Below are positions 1 through 11,488 of a DNA stretch of 64,000 nt, in pieces. Origin of the DNA: Amoebophrya sp. A120 (lineage: Eukaryota > Sar > Dinophyceae > Syndiniales > Amoebophryaceae); NCBI GenBank assembly GCA_905178155.1, contig CAJINV010000001.1, positions 10,968,311-11,032,310 on the forward strand, given 5' to 3'. The number at the start of each line of letters is the position of its first letter. The first letter of the stretch is position 1. The notes under the pieces are model-generated. The model ran no database searches. It saw only the letters and a list, made by a program, of their open reading frames with translations, and was not told where the DNA came from. The position numbers and the translations under genes are program-made.

Positions 1-200
1 AAAGTAGATAGGGCTAGGCAGACATCGCACTAATATTTATGTGCATGTTCTTGTTGAGGTCTCGATCTCGTCCACCTCTGCAGGAGCCCGTGCGCATGAT
101 CCCAAAAAATTATTTGCCCTTACAACTACTACTACATCACTACCAGTTCACCTCTGCATCCGCGACCGGAGCGGACATTCACCGTTCCTCCACACCCCCG

Positions 201-3200
201 CAGAAGAAGAAATGGAAGCGATCCATTCGCGTGGTCGGAGGCGTGCAGAACGGCCACGTGTACCTTCGCGTGTATGGTGGTCTCAAACGTTGCATGGGTC
301 GCTGACTGTGAAAAGGTGCCCTTTGTACGGAGTGCGTTCGTGTGTTCGGTCGGATTTGCGTCACGAAATCATGGCACAGCGATCAATGTAACGTTTGAGA
401 ACCCCATAGCATGGACGAGGAGGTGGATGAGTTGCAGGTGGAACAGGAGACAGATCCGTCCGCCAGCGAGCGAAACCTTTCGACGTACGGGACGAACAAT
501 AGGGGCAGTCTGGATGGCATTCACGCGGACCTTGCGCGCGCCGCGAACAACAGTGGGGTACTCGCGGCCCGGATTTCCGGGCTCACAGGCGACGGCGGCC
601 GCACGCCCGGCGGGCCGTTGGAGGACGGCCGGCCGCTGCATGACTTGGTGAACCCGGCATCGCCGGGGGCGCCGGTTGCGGTACTGAACAAGAACCTACC
701 GGGGCTCTCCGCGGTGCCCAGCTCTTCCAACTCGGGGACCAGTCTGAAGAGAAGCAGCGACCCCGCGGCGGAGCAAGCGTGGCGTGGCAAAATATACGGG
801 ATCTGCGATCGCTTGTTGCATGAGGCGAACGGCTCCGCTGACGGAGGCTCTTCGTGCGGCGTCACCGAGAAAACGCTCGCCGCACCGCCCTCGATCGAGG
901 TTTTGCGGCAGGTTCTTTCCAATCACTTTGGCGTCGCGCTCGAGCAGTTTGGCAAAGGGTCCGCGAAGTCACTCGAAGCTTTCTACGAGGAGCTGTGTAG
1001 CGGGGAGTCGGCGCTCGCGATTTGCATGAATTACGAACACCAGCAGAACGCCGCACGCTCGCATTCGGTGACCGACCAACTTGCTGGAACCGCGTTAACG
1101 CGCGACTCGTCGAAGGGCGCGGCGTCGTCGAAAACGAGGCTCGAGCACGACTTGAATGTCAAGTTGTCCGATGTTTTTTTGGAACAGCACGCCGACCAGC
1201 GATCCGCAGCGTCGACGCTAGAAGAGAACAAGTCCGCGCCTCTGTCACCGCGGTCCCTTGCCGACACGACAGGGGGCCGGCTGGGCGTGACTTCGAAGGA
1301 GATGGTTACCATTCGCGAGGATGCTGTCATGGCGCAGCTGCCGGAGGACGACAGTCGAATGACGAGCAAAAACGGTCCCCTGTCCTCGTCACTCCGGTCC
1401 CCGAACTACAGCAACGGTTTGGGAAGTCCGTCCAGTCCCGCGGACAGTGCGCCGTCTTCCGATCACACGAATTTGCTTGCCAGCGCCGTACTGGGGAAGC
1501 GGGCGAGGAGCAAAAACAGTGGTGAGCAGATGGACGGGTCGGTGTGCGGTATGGAACTACATCACAACGGAATGTTGAACAACTCGGCAACGCCGGCCAA
1601 TGGAACTTCTACGCAAGAAAAGCAGCAGGAAGACGATCTCCAGGAAGAAGTTTGCAGTTTGGCGAGCGAGAAGGTGGAGCCGCTGGAGTACCCGCCTATG
1701 GCCTTGGAGTGCGCGCTACAACTGGGTCGTGGCGAGGTTTCGATGTTTGCGGACGGCAATGGTAGCATGCCGGGCGCGAAGTCGCCGGTAACGCTCTCTT
1801 TGGTTCGGCGCGTGGCTCCGGTAATCGTGCTGATTCGGTCGCGGGGGAAGATTCTGGTGCGTACCTGTGAAATCAGCGAGGACGACCGGTTGGTGTCGAC
1901 CGCGCCGCTGTTACCGGGCGCGAAGCGTCGGCCCAGCGAGCCTTGGCGGGATTGCGTGTACCGGATGTTGGCGGACGATTTGCATTTGGACGCCGAGAAC
2001 ATTCTGAACATCGAGGCCATCAAGCCCCAGGCGGCGGACAGTGTGCAGGAGTTCTTCGAGCGGATTGATGGCGGCATGATGGTGCCATCGGCCTCGTCTT
2101 CGAAGGAAATAAAGGAAGATACAGAGACCAGCCCGGCTTCCGGATCGCTGGACCTCCAGCAATCCACGCAGACTCTTCCCAAAACGCTTGCTCTGCCTCG
2201 TCCGTCGCTGCAATCGCGAACGTCGACCTCCCGCGGATCGGTGCTTGGCAGCAGCATCTCGCTCATGATGCAGCGGCGGCTGAGCACCAGCAACTCGTCC
2301 ATTTCGGCGATGAAGAGGTCTTCCATTTTCTTCGGTGGTGGTGGGAGCAGTAAAACAACCCAACCGCATGAAGCGGAAACAGGAGAGCAGGTGAAGAAGA
2401 AGAAATCGGAAGAGAACATCCGCTTCACGGTGCAGGAAACAAAGACCTCGCGGGCCGTGCCCGGACTCCGCACCCAGTACCGTTACTATGTGTGCTGTGT
2501 CACGGTCAAGGAACCAGAACGATGGACGTTTTCGTGCGAGAACGTGATGAGTGCCAACAGTTCCGCCACCGTGTCGTACGACCCCGGAAGCCTCGGCTTT
2601 ATGGGCCCGCTCACCTTCGTGACCAAGCGCGCCACACCGCTGGGCGTGCGGACGTTCTACTGGACCTGGAGCCAGGAGTTCGAAAAGACCCTGAACGCAG
2701 TGACCCTGTCGCGGTTGGGCATCAAAAATTTGAAACCACGGCTGAGCGGCACCGCTTCGAGGCAAGGCGGTGTCGTGGACGAGAGCGACAGCGTGCAGAG
2801 CAAAGTAGGGAAAGTGATGTCCGAGGTGTTTTTCAGCGGTGCGGTTGGCCGGCAGGACGATGTTGATCCAGAGCCGGGGGAGGCACAACAAGCACGCCAG
2901 GGCGACCATGCTAGTAATAGCCTTTGCGGGGCGACGTCGACCAAGCACGGAGTTGTTGTGCCCACGCCCACATTCGCGAGCCCAACAGAACGTTGGGTGG
3001 AGGAAGCACTTTTGAACGCGCGGACATTTCTGACCGCGGCTTCGTTCAACGCGAAGAGTATCGACTCGCAGAAGGACATGAAGAACAAGAAGCAGATCGG
3101 CGTGGTGGCCATGGGCAGCGACCAGGAGCTGCCCGTCTTTTTAGACGGCGCCGGGGACACGCGGTCCGAGCCCTTCTTTGTGCTACCCGTCCCGCCGTCC

Positions 3201-6200
3201 GCCGACGCGCTGGATGCCTTGCTGCGTCGCGCGTTGGAGCTTGGGCTGCTGCGTAACGTGCAGTCGCTCGTGACAACTCCGGCGAATGCAGCGATGCGCG
3301 GCTCGTCCCAACAGGGGGTGCCGGATTCCGGACGGCTTCCCTGGGACATCGAGCCAACGCTGCACGGGGAAGTGCGCGGCGGCAGCTTGCGCAACCCCCG
3401 GTCGCAGGCTGCCTTCAACAGCACGCGGGCCTTCCTGTTAAGCGACCCAGTTCTGGAGGACTTGGATCACGCGGACCCGCTTAGTGCCTCCAGTGACGGC
3501 GTTACCACCAATCCTGGTGCGCAAATCGGGAAGAGCACGACCGGCAAGTTATTCAGCGGTTTCTTCGCGCAGTCTTCGACCGCGATGGGAACGGCGGTCG
3601 GCCACGCGCAGTCGGAGCCGCAGGGCCTGGACAAGCTGCAGAGCGGCTTCGGCGCTGCGTCAACCAGTATGTTCGGGACCGCCAGCGTCGCGTTTTCGCG
3701 GGGCGTGACTCGAGCCGCCGCGGCGCCGGCGCCGCCGTTGAAGAAATTGCTGATCCGCTACGTCGAGCGCGGAAACTCGGTGCCGGAGGTTCCCGAAGTT
3801 TTCGGTGACCTACACCGTTCGCGCTCGGGGGAAAGTGGCGACACCGCCGAGGCGCTCGAAAACGATCCCTTTTTCAACCCCTCGGCTCCGGGGGCTGCTC
3901 TTTCCCAGTCCCGGTCGAGCAAGGTGGCGGTGATCGATCGCGATTTGCTACAGCAGCTCTATCAGGAGCTGATTTTCCGCAAAGCCCATCTGCGCGTGCG
4001 GCGCGGCGTGCTCGAGCGGTATCTGGAACCCTGCCTGGTGTGTTTGATGTGCAACGGGAAGGTGCTGCTGCGGACGCACGAGGAGCTGGAGGACGGGCGG
4101 GTAAGCGATCGCCTGACGCTCTTGACCACCAAGAAGATGCCGGAGGAGAAGTGGGAGGACGCCGCGCGGCGCGCCTGCATCGACGAGCTGGGTGCGGCGC
4201 CAAACATCAAGGCACTGAAATTCCACGACGCGACGCACTTGTGCCGCGAGGAGGGCGGTGGGGACAGCAGCAACATGCCGGGCATCGCAACGTACTACGG
4301 GTTGACCTTGATCAAGGTCAACGTGACCCAGCAGTTTGCGGACAGTCTCGCGCTCCGCTGCAACGTGCAGCAAACCTCGCCGACCGCGAGTAAGGCGTAC
4401 CGGAACAAGCGAAATAGTGTCAAGAAGGGAGCTGGGAGGCTTTCCACTGCGGTTTCGTTTTCCGGGGTGGTGAACCGAAAACGGAGCGGCAGCAGCTCTT
4501 TGTCCATCCGAAGCTTCACCGGCGCCGGCGGTAGTAATGGGAGCAAGCGGAACCTCCTGCCGAACCTGCGGAGGTCGGGAACGGCCAGCTTTTTCGGCAG
4601 TGATCAGGGCGGGGATAAAGGACATGAAGAGGAGGGAATATTAAACGAGGACGAGAAGGACTGCGATGGAAAGCAGGGCGGATCACCGTCGGCTTCCGCA
4701 GAAGTTGACAAGCGCCCACGTGTGAGCGCCGTGACGAATTTGCGGAAGCGGATTTCCTTTAAATCCCGTCTGAGTGTGAAGCGGTCCTCAACGCTAGTAA
4801 ACGCCGTGTTCAAGCACCGAAAATCCGGAAACGCTGCGCAGTTTGCCGTTCCGAGCCCCAGCGTGTCGCCGCTGTCACGACCAGAGGCTGGCGAACAGCA
4901 CATGGAGCAAATGAACGACGGGCCAGCGTCAGGTAGTGGGAGCCGTAGTAGCCCGGACAGCCGCGGGAGTTCCCCGATTTCGGATGATAAAGCAAAAGAC
5001 TCGACGGGGGTACTAGCCGGCAGTGGATCGCTTCAGTCCGCGGCTGCGGTTGGGGGAACAGTTGCACTCACTGACCCGGTGGTCCCCGTTCCGAAAGACG
5101 ACGGGGCACTATTACCAGCTGTGCTTGCGCAAGGAACTAAGCGAAAAAGCCGGAAGAGCGGCTGGCGAAAATCCGTTCTGGCGTTCCTTCCCGCGACGCG
5201 AATGTCTCTGGTTCAGCGACACCCGGTGAACCACCAGCATGGAGGTGCAGACGGTACTAACCACAAGCCATCCGACATCTACGATCCTTCCTCCGAGGAG
5301 GGGTCGAAGGCCAGTGTAGATGGTGCAAACGACAAGGATCAACATAATTCGCCGCAGTCTGACGGGAACAACGATAACACCGCCGCATCTCCGCAGGACT
5401 CGATCGATTCCGCGAAGGTTGTGGCCAAGAAACCTTCCAGCAAAGAGAGAGGCACGTCGACCAAGGCCAGCACGACCAAAATGAACATAGCGTCCAAGAA
5501 CTCGGGGAAAACGAAGCGGTCCTCCATGGCCGCCGCGAAAGGCCGGATGTCCACGCTGTCGCGTCATGGCGGAAACACGTCCCCCACGGATCATGAGATG
5601 AACAAAGAGCAGCCGCAGGACGAAGTGCAGTCGTCGATCGACTCCTTCCTGAACCACGAGACTTTCGAAACCCGGCCCTTCGAATGCAGCTTTTGGACCA
5701 AGGTGCAAACGTCGGCGGGGACGCGCACGCGCTACTGGCACTGGAAAGAGATGGAGGACCTGGACAACCTAGATTGGGCGAGCAAAATGTTCACAGAGTC
5801 TCCCCTTCTCTTCTCGTCTCTGGTGCAACTCCGCGAGGCCAAGCTCGACGCGGCCGGCAGCGCCAGCGTGAAGAGTCTGCTGCTCGGGCTGGAGGGCTCT
5901 GCGCCGGGCAAGATCGGGGTCGCGGGGAAGCACGACGCGGGCGGGAAATCGAAGCCGTACGGGGCTTGGAATGGACTCAAGTGGCGGTACTTCGGCGAGT
6001 CCGTTCCCCCGGTTCCCGCGAGCGTGGGCGGCATGCGTGTGAACATGACGAAGCCATTGTTTGAGCTGTGCGAGCGGGTGTGCAGCAAGGTGTTGACGGA
6101 CCCGCAGCTGGGAGATTTGGTGGACGAGCTTTTGCGGAAGGGCGTGTGGGACCCCACGCTGGGCGAGGAGTCGTCGGATCCAAGCGGGGAGCGGGTGCAG

Positions 6201-6332
6201 GAAATGCTGTTCAAAAACATTCTGAAATCAGACGGACGAAGAGCGAAGGAGCGTGTGCACGAGTATTTACTGCGAAATCGAGGGGCGACAGCGAACAATG
6301 GAGCAGGGTCCGGACAGACAGGGACGGTCTAG
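201..6332 (+). CDS. Large protein with two degenerate Nudix-like domains, 5' end unresolved
   Basis: The long exon 414-6332 is open and ends in TAG. A short upstream exon, 201-272, follows an acceptor-like cccccgcag and is in the same frame once the introner at 273-408 and one target duplication are removed. Counting from the ATG at 411, a Nudix-like fold covers about residues 460-765 and a second about 1200-1790. The second carries a decayed Nudix box (EKWEDAARRACIDELGA, where the family has REUXEEXGU). Each repeat ends in a similar Y-W-x-W segment (FYWTWSQ, RYWHWKE). The catalytic Glu pairs are mostly lost, so hydrolysis is doubtful and a binding role is more likely; this is inference. About 1 kb of low-complexity Ser/Lys sequence separates the domains. 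Residues 162-202 form a small helical motif that resembles one in the last gene of the window. The true start may lie upstream. Confidence 0.7.
273..408. mobile_element. Introner element, family B, in the Nudix-like gene
   Basis: The 136-bp insert has terminal inverted repeats, 273-295 and 386-408, identical at 20 of 23 positions, with tips TATGG and CCATA. It is flanked by GCGTG (268-272) and GCATG (409-413), a 5-bp target duplication with one change. Removing the element and one duplication joins CGC GTG to GAC GAG in frame. A canonical GT (272-273) to AG (408-409) intron is also in frame here, because G residues in the duplication complete GT and AG. It shares its terminal repeat with the element at 22497-22731. 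Confidence 0.8.
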
Positions 6333-7259
6333 CGCGATCATGAACTTCTTATGCTTGATGGTTGTGTTGAAGTTAATCTTGATGCAGACTAAAAAAAGCC
6401 AGTGCTGATTTTTTACCAACCAAAAGTACAACCGCTACACAACCCGTTCCTACTAACTTACAAAAGTAAAGAAAGAAGTATAGAAGCACTACATAGCAGC
6501 TGCACTACATGACAGAAATCATCTGCAAAAGATGATAAGTACCAAGACCGAGCGGCCATAGGAGAAAAGTACTCAGACGTACATGCAGTGAGTGAAAAAA
6601 CTTTTGATACGAATTTTTCAACATAGGAAATTTGAAAATCCAAGGACGTTCGGGATAGGAAAGAAAAGCACAACAACACGTATTCTCCGCATGTCTTGGA
6701 GTTCAATTTTTATTTTTGAAGTGGTCTCGCAGTTGTAAGTAAGTAATTTGGCCGGGTAGATTGCTTAGATCTTGATCGTATCCACGCTATCGTCTTCGTG
6801 ACTGTCTTCGTCGTGAACTTTTTTTTTTTCAGTTCCCCATCGTCTGCTTTGAGCTCTGGCCGCGGGCCTCGTGTTGTCGTTGTCGGTGCTCTTCGTCATT
6901 TCTCCACCTCATTCATATCGTCGGGCCTCAAATTTCTTCTTCGTGAATGTAATGATAATGAATGACTACTGGACGACCATGTCGAAGTGCGTAGAAGTAC
7001 CGCGGCCGCACGACTGTAGTAATTCACCATTTCCTTTTTCTTAAGTAACCGCAACCGGAGGAACGATCGCCGGAAGTTACGAAGAATCATGCTACTTACT
7101 AACATATCTAGCCAGCGTTTTTTTTAAGGTTTTCTTTCTCTAGGGGGTGGACAAAACAAACTGTACATACTTTGTGTTGAACTCGGGAATTGTTCTTTTC
7201 AATTTTACCTGTACACTATCGATTTTCAAAAAACACTTGTCATATAATTTTTTACGCAC
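6333..7259. other. Intergenic, AT-richer
   Basis: About 0.9 kb between the first two genes. It has a run of T followed by cag near 6818-6832, which could be an unassigned acceptor, and short open frames without protein-like composition. I see no RNA gene or repeat. Confidence 0.5.
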
Positions 7260-9051
7260 ATGTTGGGATTGAGACCGCCGTTTGGTTCGGCTTCAATTGC
7301 CGCGAATGTACCACTCGATAGCAACGGGTTCCCAGTCCAGCGATTTTCTACGCGGTATCACAGAGGGCAGAATCCTCGCGTGTGGGGCCACGACACCGGA
7401 TTCACTGACAGCGTCTATAGTGATGGAGAAGTCAGGAGAAGAAGTATCAAGGCTAGCGCGAGTTCTTTTCGTTCAACAATTCGATGTGGTTTATCTGTCT
7501 TCCTCGCAAAGACGAAATGCTGTTTCCAAAAGACACTGGAAGGCTGTAAGTACAACAGCTTGTTCCTGCAATCTTCATCTTTCAAAAAAAAACAAAGGTA
7601 CGGGCAGCATGCTCCGGAAGCGGTCACCGCAGTGGTCCGCCTTCCAGGATAGCCTCGGCCAGGAGATGGGCGAATTCAAGAACGTGGCGAACACGAGTGT
7701 GATGAGCTTTTCCCCAAGGTCACTTTCCCCAAGAGAACGACAGCGCAAAGAGCAGAATTTGGAGCCTTGGGAATTCAAAGCGCCGCTGAGACAGGAAATC
7801 AAGGACCTGCGAAATCACAAATTTTGGCACGTGACGCTCGACTACAAACCGAAACCGACGTCGGTGAACGGCTACTGTACAGATATGATGATGTGACGCA
7901 CCTTTTTTTCGTTGTATTTGTCAGTCATGTAGTTGAAGTTGAACTATAAGACGAAGACGGGTTTGACCTTGAGTAACAAACTGCACATCAAAGGAGCCTT
8001 ATCACTCGCTTAAAAACATCATCACGTGCAGGGCATTTCCAGAACAGCTTCAAGCCCTGCACCCAGCTGACGGATTTGCCACGGCGGCCGGGAACGCCAC
8101 CCTCTCCGCGTGATGAGTTCGATGCCAGCGAGCACATCGGCGCCTTGAGTTCGCCGGAGTTGAGCCGTATTGTTTGTTCTCTTGCTCTAAGAATGGATAC
8201 AGTAAACAGTTTTTTGTTTCGTCAAACTCGTGTAATTTTTGCTCCCACAGCCATCCTTTCATTTGCTTACCCTACACGTACACACCATTTTCATAACGAC
8301 AAGCCATAGACAAGCCATATACGTTCTAAAAGGATAGGGGGGCGTGCTTAAATGAATTACAACACCAAAATGAAATAGCCCGTCACTCCCCGCGTTCCCG
8401 GAGTCCACGGTCTCCCCGAAGGTCGCCAGTGCCGGAGCTCGACACCAGGCGGCTTGTGCGAACGATGGATACGCTGTCAAAGAAGCCGGAGCACATTGGA
8501 GAGGAGTTTGCGCACTTTGCAAGGGAAAAAAAGAGACACCTCGCCAACGTGTCTCACACCCGGGTGCTCTTCGACCAGAGCAAGCATGGCGGCGGTCTCT
8601 CCAGTCGCAGTCACGGCGGGACACAGAGCGAAAAGCACATCCGCTTAGCGGAGTCGATTACAAGTACTAAAATATGAATGTCAATGTGGTCTCTTCTATT
8701 TTATAGATGATGAAACGAGAGAAAACTTGTTGCGTAGGTAGCAGCAGTCTTGTTTTATTCGCAGAAGGGTGGACCTCATAGTCATACTCCACTTCTGGTT
8801 TACGGCACTTATTCTCCCAAAAATGTGAAATCGAAAATGAAAATTCGGCAGGACTGAGCGGCCCTACTGCGCAAAGTTACAACGATAAAAAGCGTGCACC
8901 CATGCGGCGTTACCGAAAGTACCTGACAGCCTCCCTGAGTTCCGTACGAAAACCAACATCGCAAATTCCGGAGATGGTAGATTCCCTAGGCCCGGTGCGG
9001 AGGGAAGGCTACTGGTGGCGGGAACCGAAGCCAAAAGAGTGGGGTTTCTAG
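7260..9051 (+). CDS. Six-exon gene for a small RS-containing protein of unknown function
   Basis: Exons 7260-7545, 7598-7863, 8043-8166, 8379-8663, 8707-8733 and 8930-9051 join in phase through GT-AG introns and give 369 residues. The first intron is only 52 nt and has the donor gtaagtac. Exon 4 encodes an Arg-Ser stretch (RHSPRSRSPRSPRRSP), which suggests contact with RNA-processing factors, and the model ends in an aromatic tail (GYWWREPKPKEWGF). I recognise no catalytic domain. The last two junctions are less sure: reading on from exon 4 without splicing gives a stop at 8675-8677 and a 324-residue product. The 27-nt exon 5 rests on the acceptor cttctattttatag and on matching phases. Confidence 0.55.
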
Positions 9052-9778
9052 TGGAATCAGAAACCGTATTGGCAATGTTTTTTTGATTGATCATGTACCA
9101 AAACCAAATTGCTTGCCACTAGTAGGCTTTTTTGTATTAAAGTAAAAAAAATGACCTTAAAGTAGTAAGCTTGTACAATGAAAAACACCTAGGGCCACCT
9201 AAAGGTGTTTTCCTCTTATTTTCTTCATTTTTGCTTAATAACATTCAATCGACGTAGTTGCGGCATGCTTTTTTTGGCAATGTCAGCAATCAAAACCGCT
9301 TTCATTCGTTGCAAAGACCGCACTCGCCACGAGTACGACCGGAAACGAGGTGCTGCACACAGACAACTTGTACGATACCCCTTGTATGTTTTGGCGTTGC
9401 TCGAACCGAGCGAGAAATTTTTATTTTCTCAGAGAAATAAACAAAAAGAAAGCCACCGACCTACAAAATCCGGACGCAGCCATGGTTGCCCTTCGTGGTA
9501 TCATGTGTGAGTCAACCGCCCAGCAGCGTCCACGCGTAAGTATCCAATATGTTCGCACGAAACAGCAGAATCTTTATCTTTTGGCTTTGCTGACGGTGCG
9601 TTCTGAGAACAAGCTGAAGACGAGTCCCCACGAGCGAGTGGGTTTAACGGCGATCTTCGGTGTCGTGTTTTCAAACTCAGTAGGGATCACGGCTGTAAAG
9701 GCCGCATACTTATTTATTCCCAGCACGATTTTATTGCTTTAGCGCCACAGCATCTCTCCTCACACACCGACCACCTCC
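9052..9778. other. Intergenic, with one weak small ORF
   Basis: AT-rich spacer upstream of the B9D1-like gene. The only candidate is the ORF at 9482-9742, listed separately. Nothing else is recognisable. Confidence 0.4.
9482..9742 (+). CDS. Possible small protein, weak
   Basis: An 86-residue frame opens at an ATG in a fair context (gccATGG) and ends in a hydrophobic C-terminus that could span a membrane. A donor-like cgtaagta at 9535 might instead mark an intron and shorten the first exon to 18 codons. There is no family match; it could be a 5' exon or chance. Confidence 0.22.
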   Translation: MVALRGIMCESTAQQRPRVSIQYVRTKQQNLYLLALLTVRSENKLKTSPHERVGLTAIFGVVFSNSVGITAVKAAYLFIPSTILLL

Positions 9779-10788
9779 ATGGCTAGCGTCGTTTCCGGTG
9801 CTACTGGCTCCGCGGCTGGGCCGCAGGACGCGAAGAGCTCTGCTTCCTCGTCGAATCGACGGTCCCTCGCCGACGTGCGCGCGCAACAGAGGTTACAGTC
9901 CCGGCCGCAGCTGTACGTCAATGGCGAGGTGTATGCAAACATATTTTTCGTGGGAAATCATCATATAGGGAAATGACTTGATGTCGCACAGGCGCTATGA
10001 CCCAGTCTCAGACTTTCAGTCGGCCTCTGTTCTTGCGTATATCAAGTATGGCAAGCCATATTCCATTATGACGATTTCCCAGTTCTTGACGCTCCCATCA
10101 AGTAGAGTGTGGTGGAATTTGTGCGACCAACATGAGCCAACTGTACTGCGCGTTCCGGTTTCGCTTCATCCGTGCGAACTGGTTCATGCTGAATGGCGAG
10201 GAGCGAGGGGAAACGTTCGTTTCTGACGGTCACAATGGGATGTGTGTCTGGAACCACCCGTTTGATGCGCATTTCGCGTATTTTTTGCTTTTTTTTGGAC
10301 GACGCAACAATCAAATTTAACCGCACCGGTGTCAGGCCGTCAGCTTGCTAATTACTTATTTTAGAATCGAAATAGTATGATTGCTGCTGCTGGTACAACT
10401 CGCTGACTTTGCGTTTGCGCGCAACATACAAGAACGACTTTTCTACTGCAGCGCTCTCGCACTCGAAGGCTGGCCGCGCATGGAGTTGGTTGTACGAGGC
10501 AAGGACGGGGACGGGCGGAACCAAGTAGCAGGGTATGGTCAGGTGCTGGTGCCAACGAAACCCGGATGCCACGAGCTCATTGTCCAGTGCTGGAGGCCGC
10601 TTTCGCAGGACAAGCTGCGGCAGAAACTGCTGGGCGAAGTCCCGGAGTTATTGGACGAAGAGATTGACTACATCGCGCAACCCAACAAGTCCAAGCCGGG
10701 GATCCGAGCAGAAGATAGCGTCGAGGTTCTCGTGCGATTTAACGTCAGCTTGCAGGAATTTCGACAGAATAACTTACATGTTGTGTGA
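9779..10788 (+). CDS. B9D1: B9 domain protein, ciliary transition zone (B9D1-like)
   Basis: Three exons give about 220 residues, close to the usual B9D1 length. Conserved landmarks appear in order: a YVNGEV strand, an LYCAF strand, VWNHPFDAHF, then GWPRMELVVRG, VAGYGQVLVP and VLVRFNV. These align with animal B9D1 (VNGQVE, DLYCKY, VWNFPID, GWPQIVLSVYG, VRGYGAVHVP). B9D1 sits in the Meckel-Gruber complex at the base of the cilium and gates membrane traffic. Intron 2 is GT-AG (10278-10451), and its removal gives exactly the family spacing before GWP. Intron 1 is either GT-AG (9929-10107) or the inverted-repeat unit 9932-10104; both are in frame, and the second keeps VNGEVE, which fits the family better. 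The ATG at 9779 has a good context (ccATGG). Confidence 0.85.
9932..10104. mobile_element. Decayed introner-like intron in the B9D1 gene
   Basis: The first B9D1 intron carries an imperfect inverted repeat, 9951-9981 against 10051-10081, with 24 of 31 positions matching (core TGGGAAATCRTCATA). The left end begins TATG, like the other elements. The flanks AGGTG and GAGTG agree at only three of five positions, so any target duplication is eroded. The element is inferred to be an older member of the same class. Confidence 0.5.
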
Positions 10789-11488
10789 TGAGCGACAAAG
10801 GCATGATGATGCACATGTCGTCGAGTTCTATTAAACCTTGATCTTCAGCAGTTTGTATGGTACAAATAGCGACCAACCTTTCCAATGGTAATGTGAGAAG
10901 GCCTGTGGCACTAGTTCTAGTAGGATGCGGACGCGCTTTATGTATGTTGAAGATCGGAAAAATCGCGATCGCCTCGCAGCCGATGTATCCATGTCCTCTG
11001 CACGTTCTATCATATCTGTGTGGTATGCGGTGTTCTAGAACTACTTTGTCTCGGGAAAAGAACAAGAACTGATGAATTGACGGCCCTCCACCGTCACTCG
11101 TATAGAAGCTTGAGACGTTCTACGTCTGCATTGCTCACACGAGAGATCCCGTCCTGTGTACTTCCACCAGTCTGCATCAGGTGGCAATTGTTTTCTGAAA
11201 GCTTGCAGCTGCATCTGTTTTCCAGGTTTTATTTTGATTCAAAATCAAAAACAAAAAGTAGCGCTTTACTCGTTTCGTTTTGCGTGAGCAAGTGCTCGGC
11301 ACAAATTTTGATTTTCCTTGACAGATCTAGAAAAAATGCACATGCTTAAGCCCTCTATAATCAAATACAAAATACGTCTGCAACATTAGAAGTACAGTAG
11401 AGAAAATCTTCTCAGAGTAAAGTAAGGTAATTGATGGCCTTATAGTTTTCGCTTCAAGTAGGCCAAGAACAAAAAAACCAACTGTAGC
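10789..11488. other. Intergenic
   Basis: About 0.7 kb, AT-rich, with short frames in all phases and no protein-like stretch. No RNA gene was seen. Confidence 0.4.

Noticed and set aside
1562-2473. Long minus-strand frames opposite the Nudix-like gene
   Set aside because: They mirror a well supported + strand exon, have no family features and reflect its base composition.
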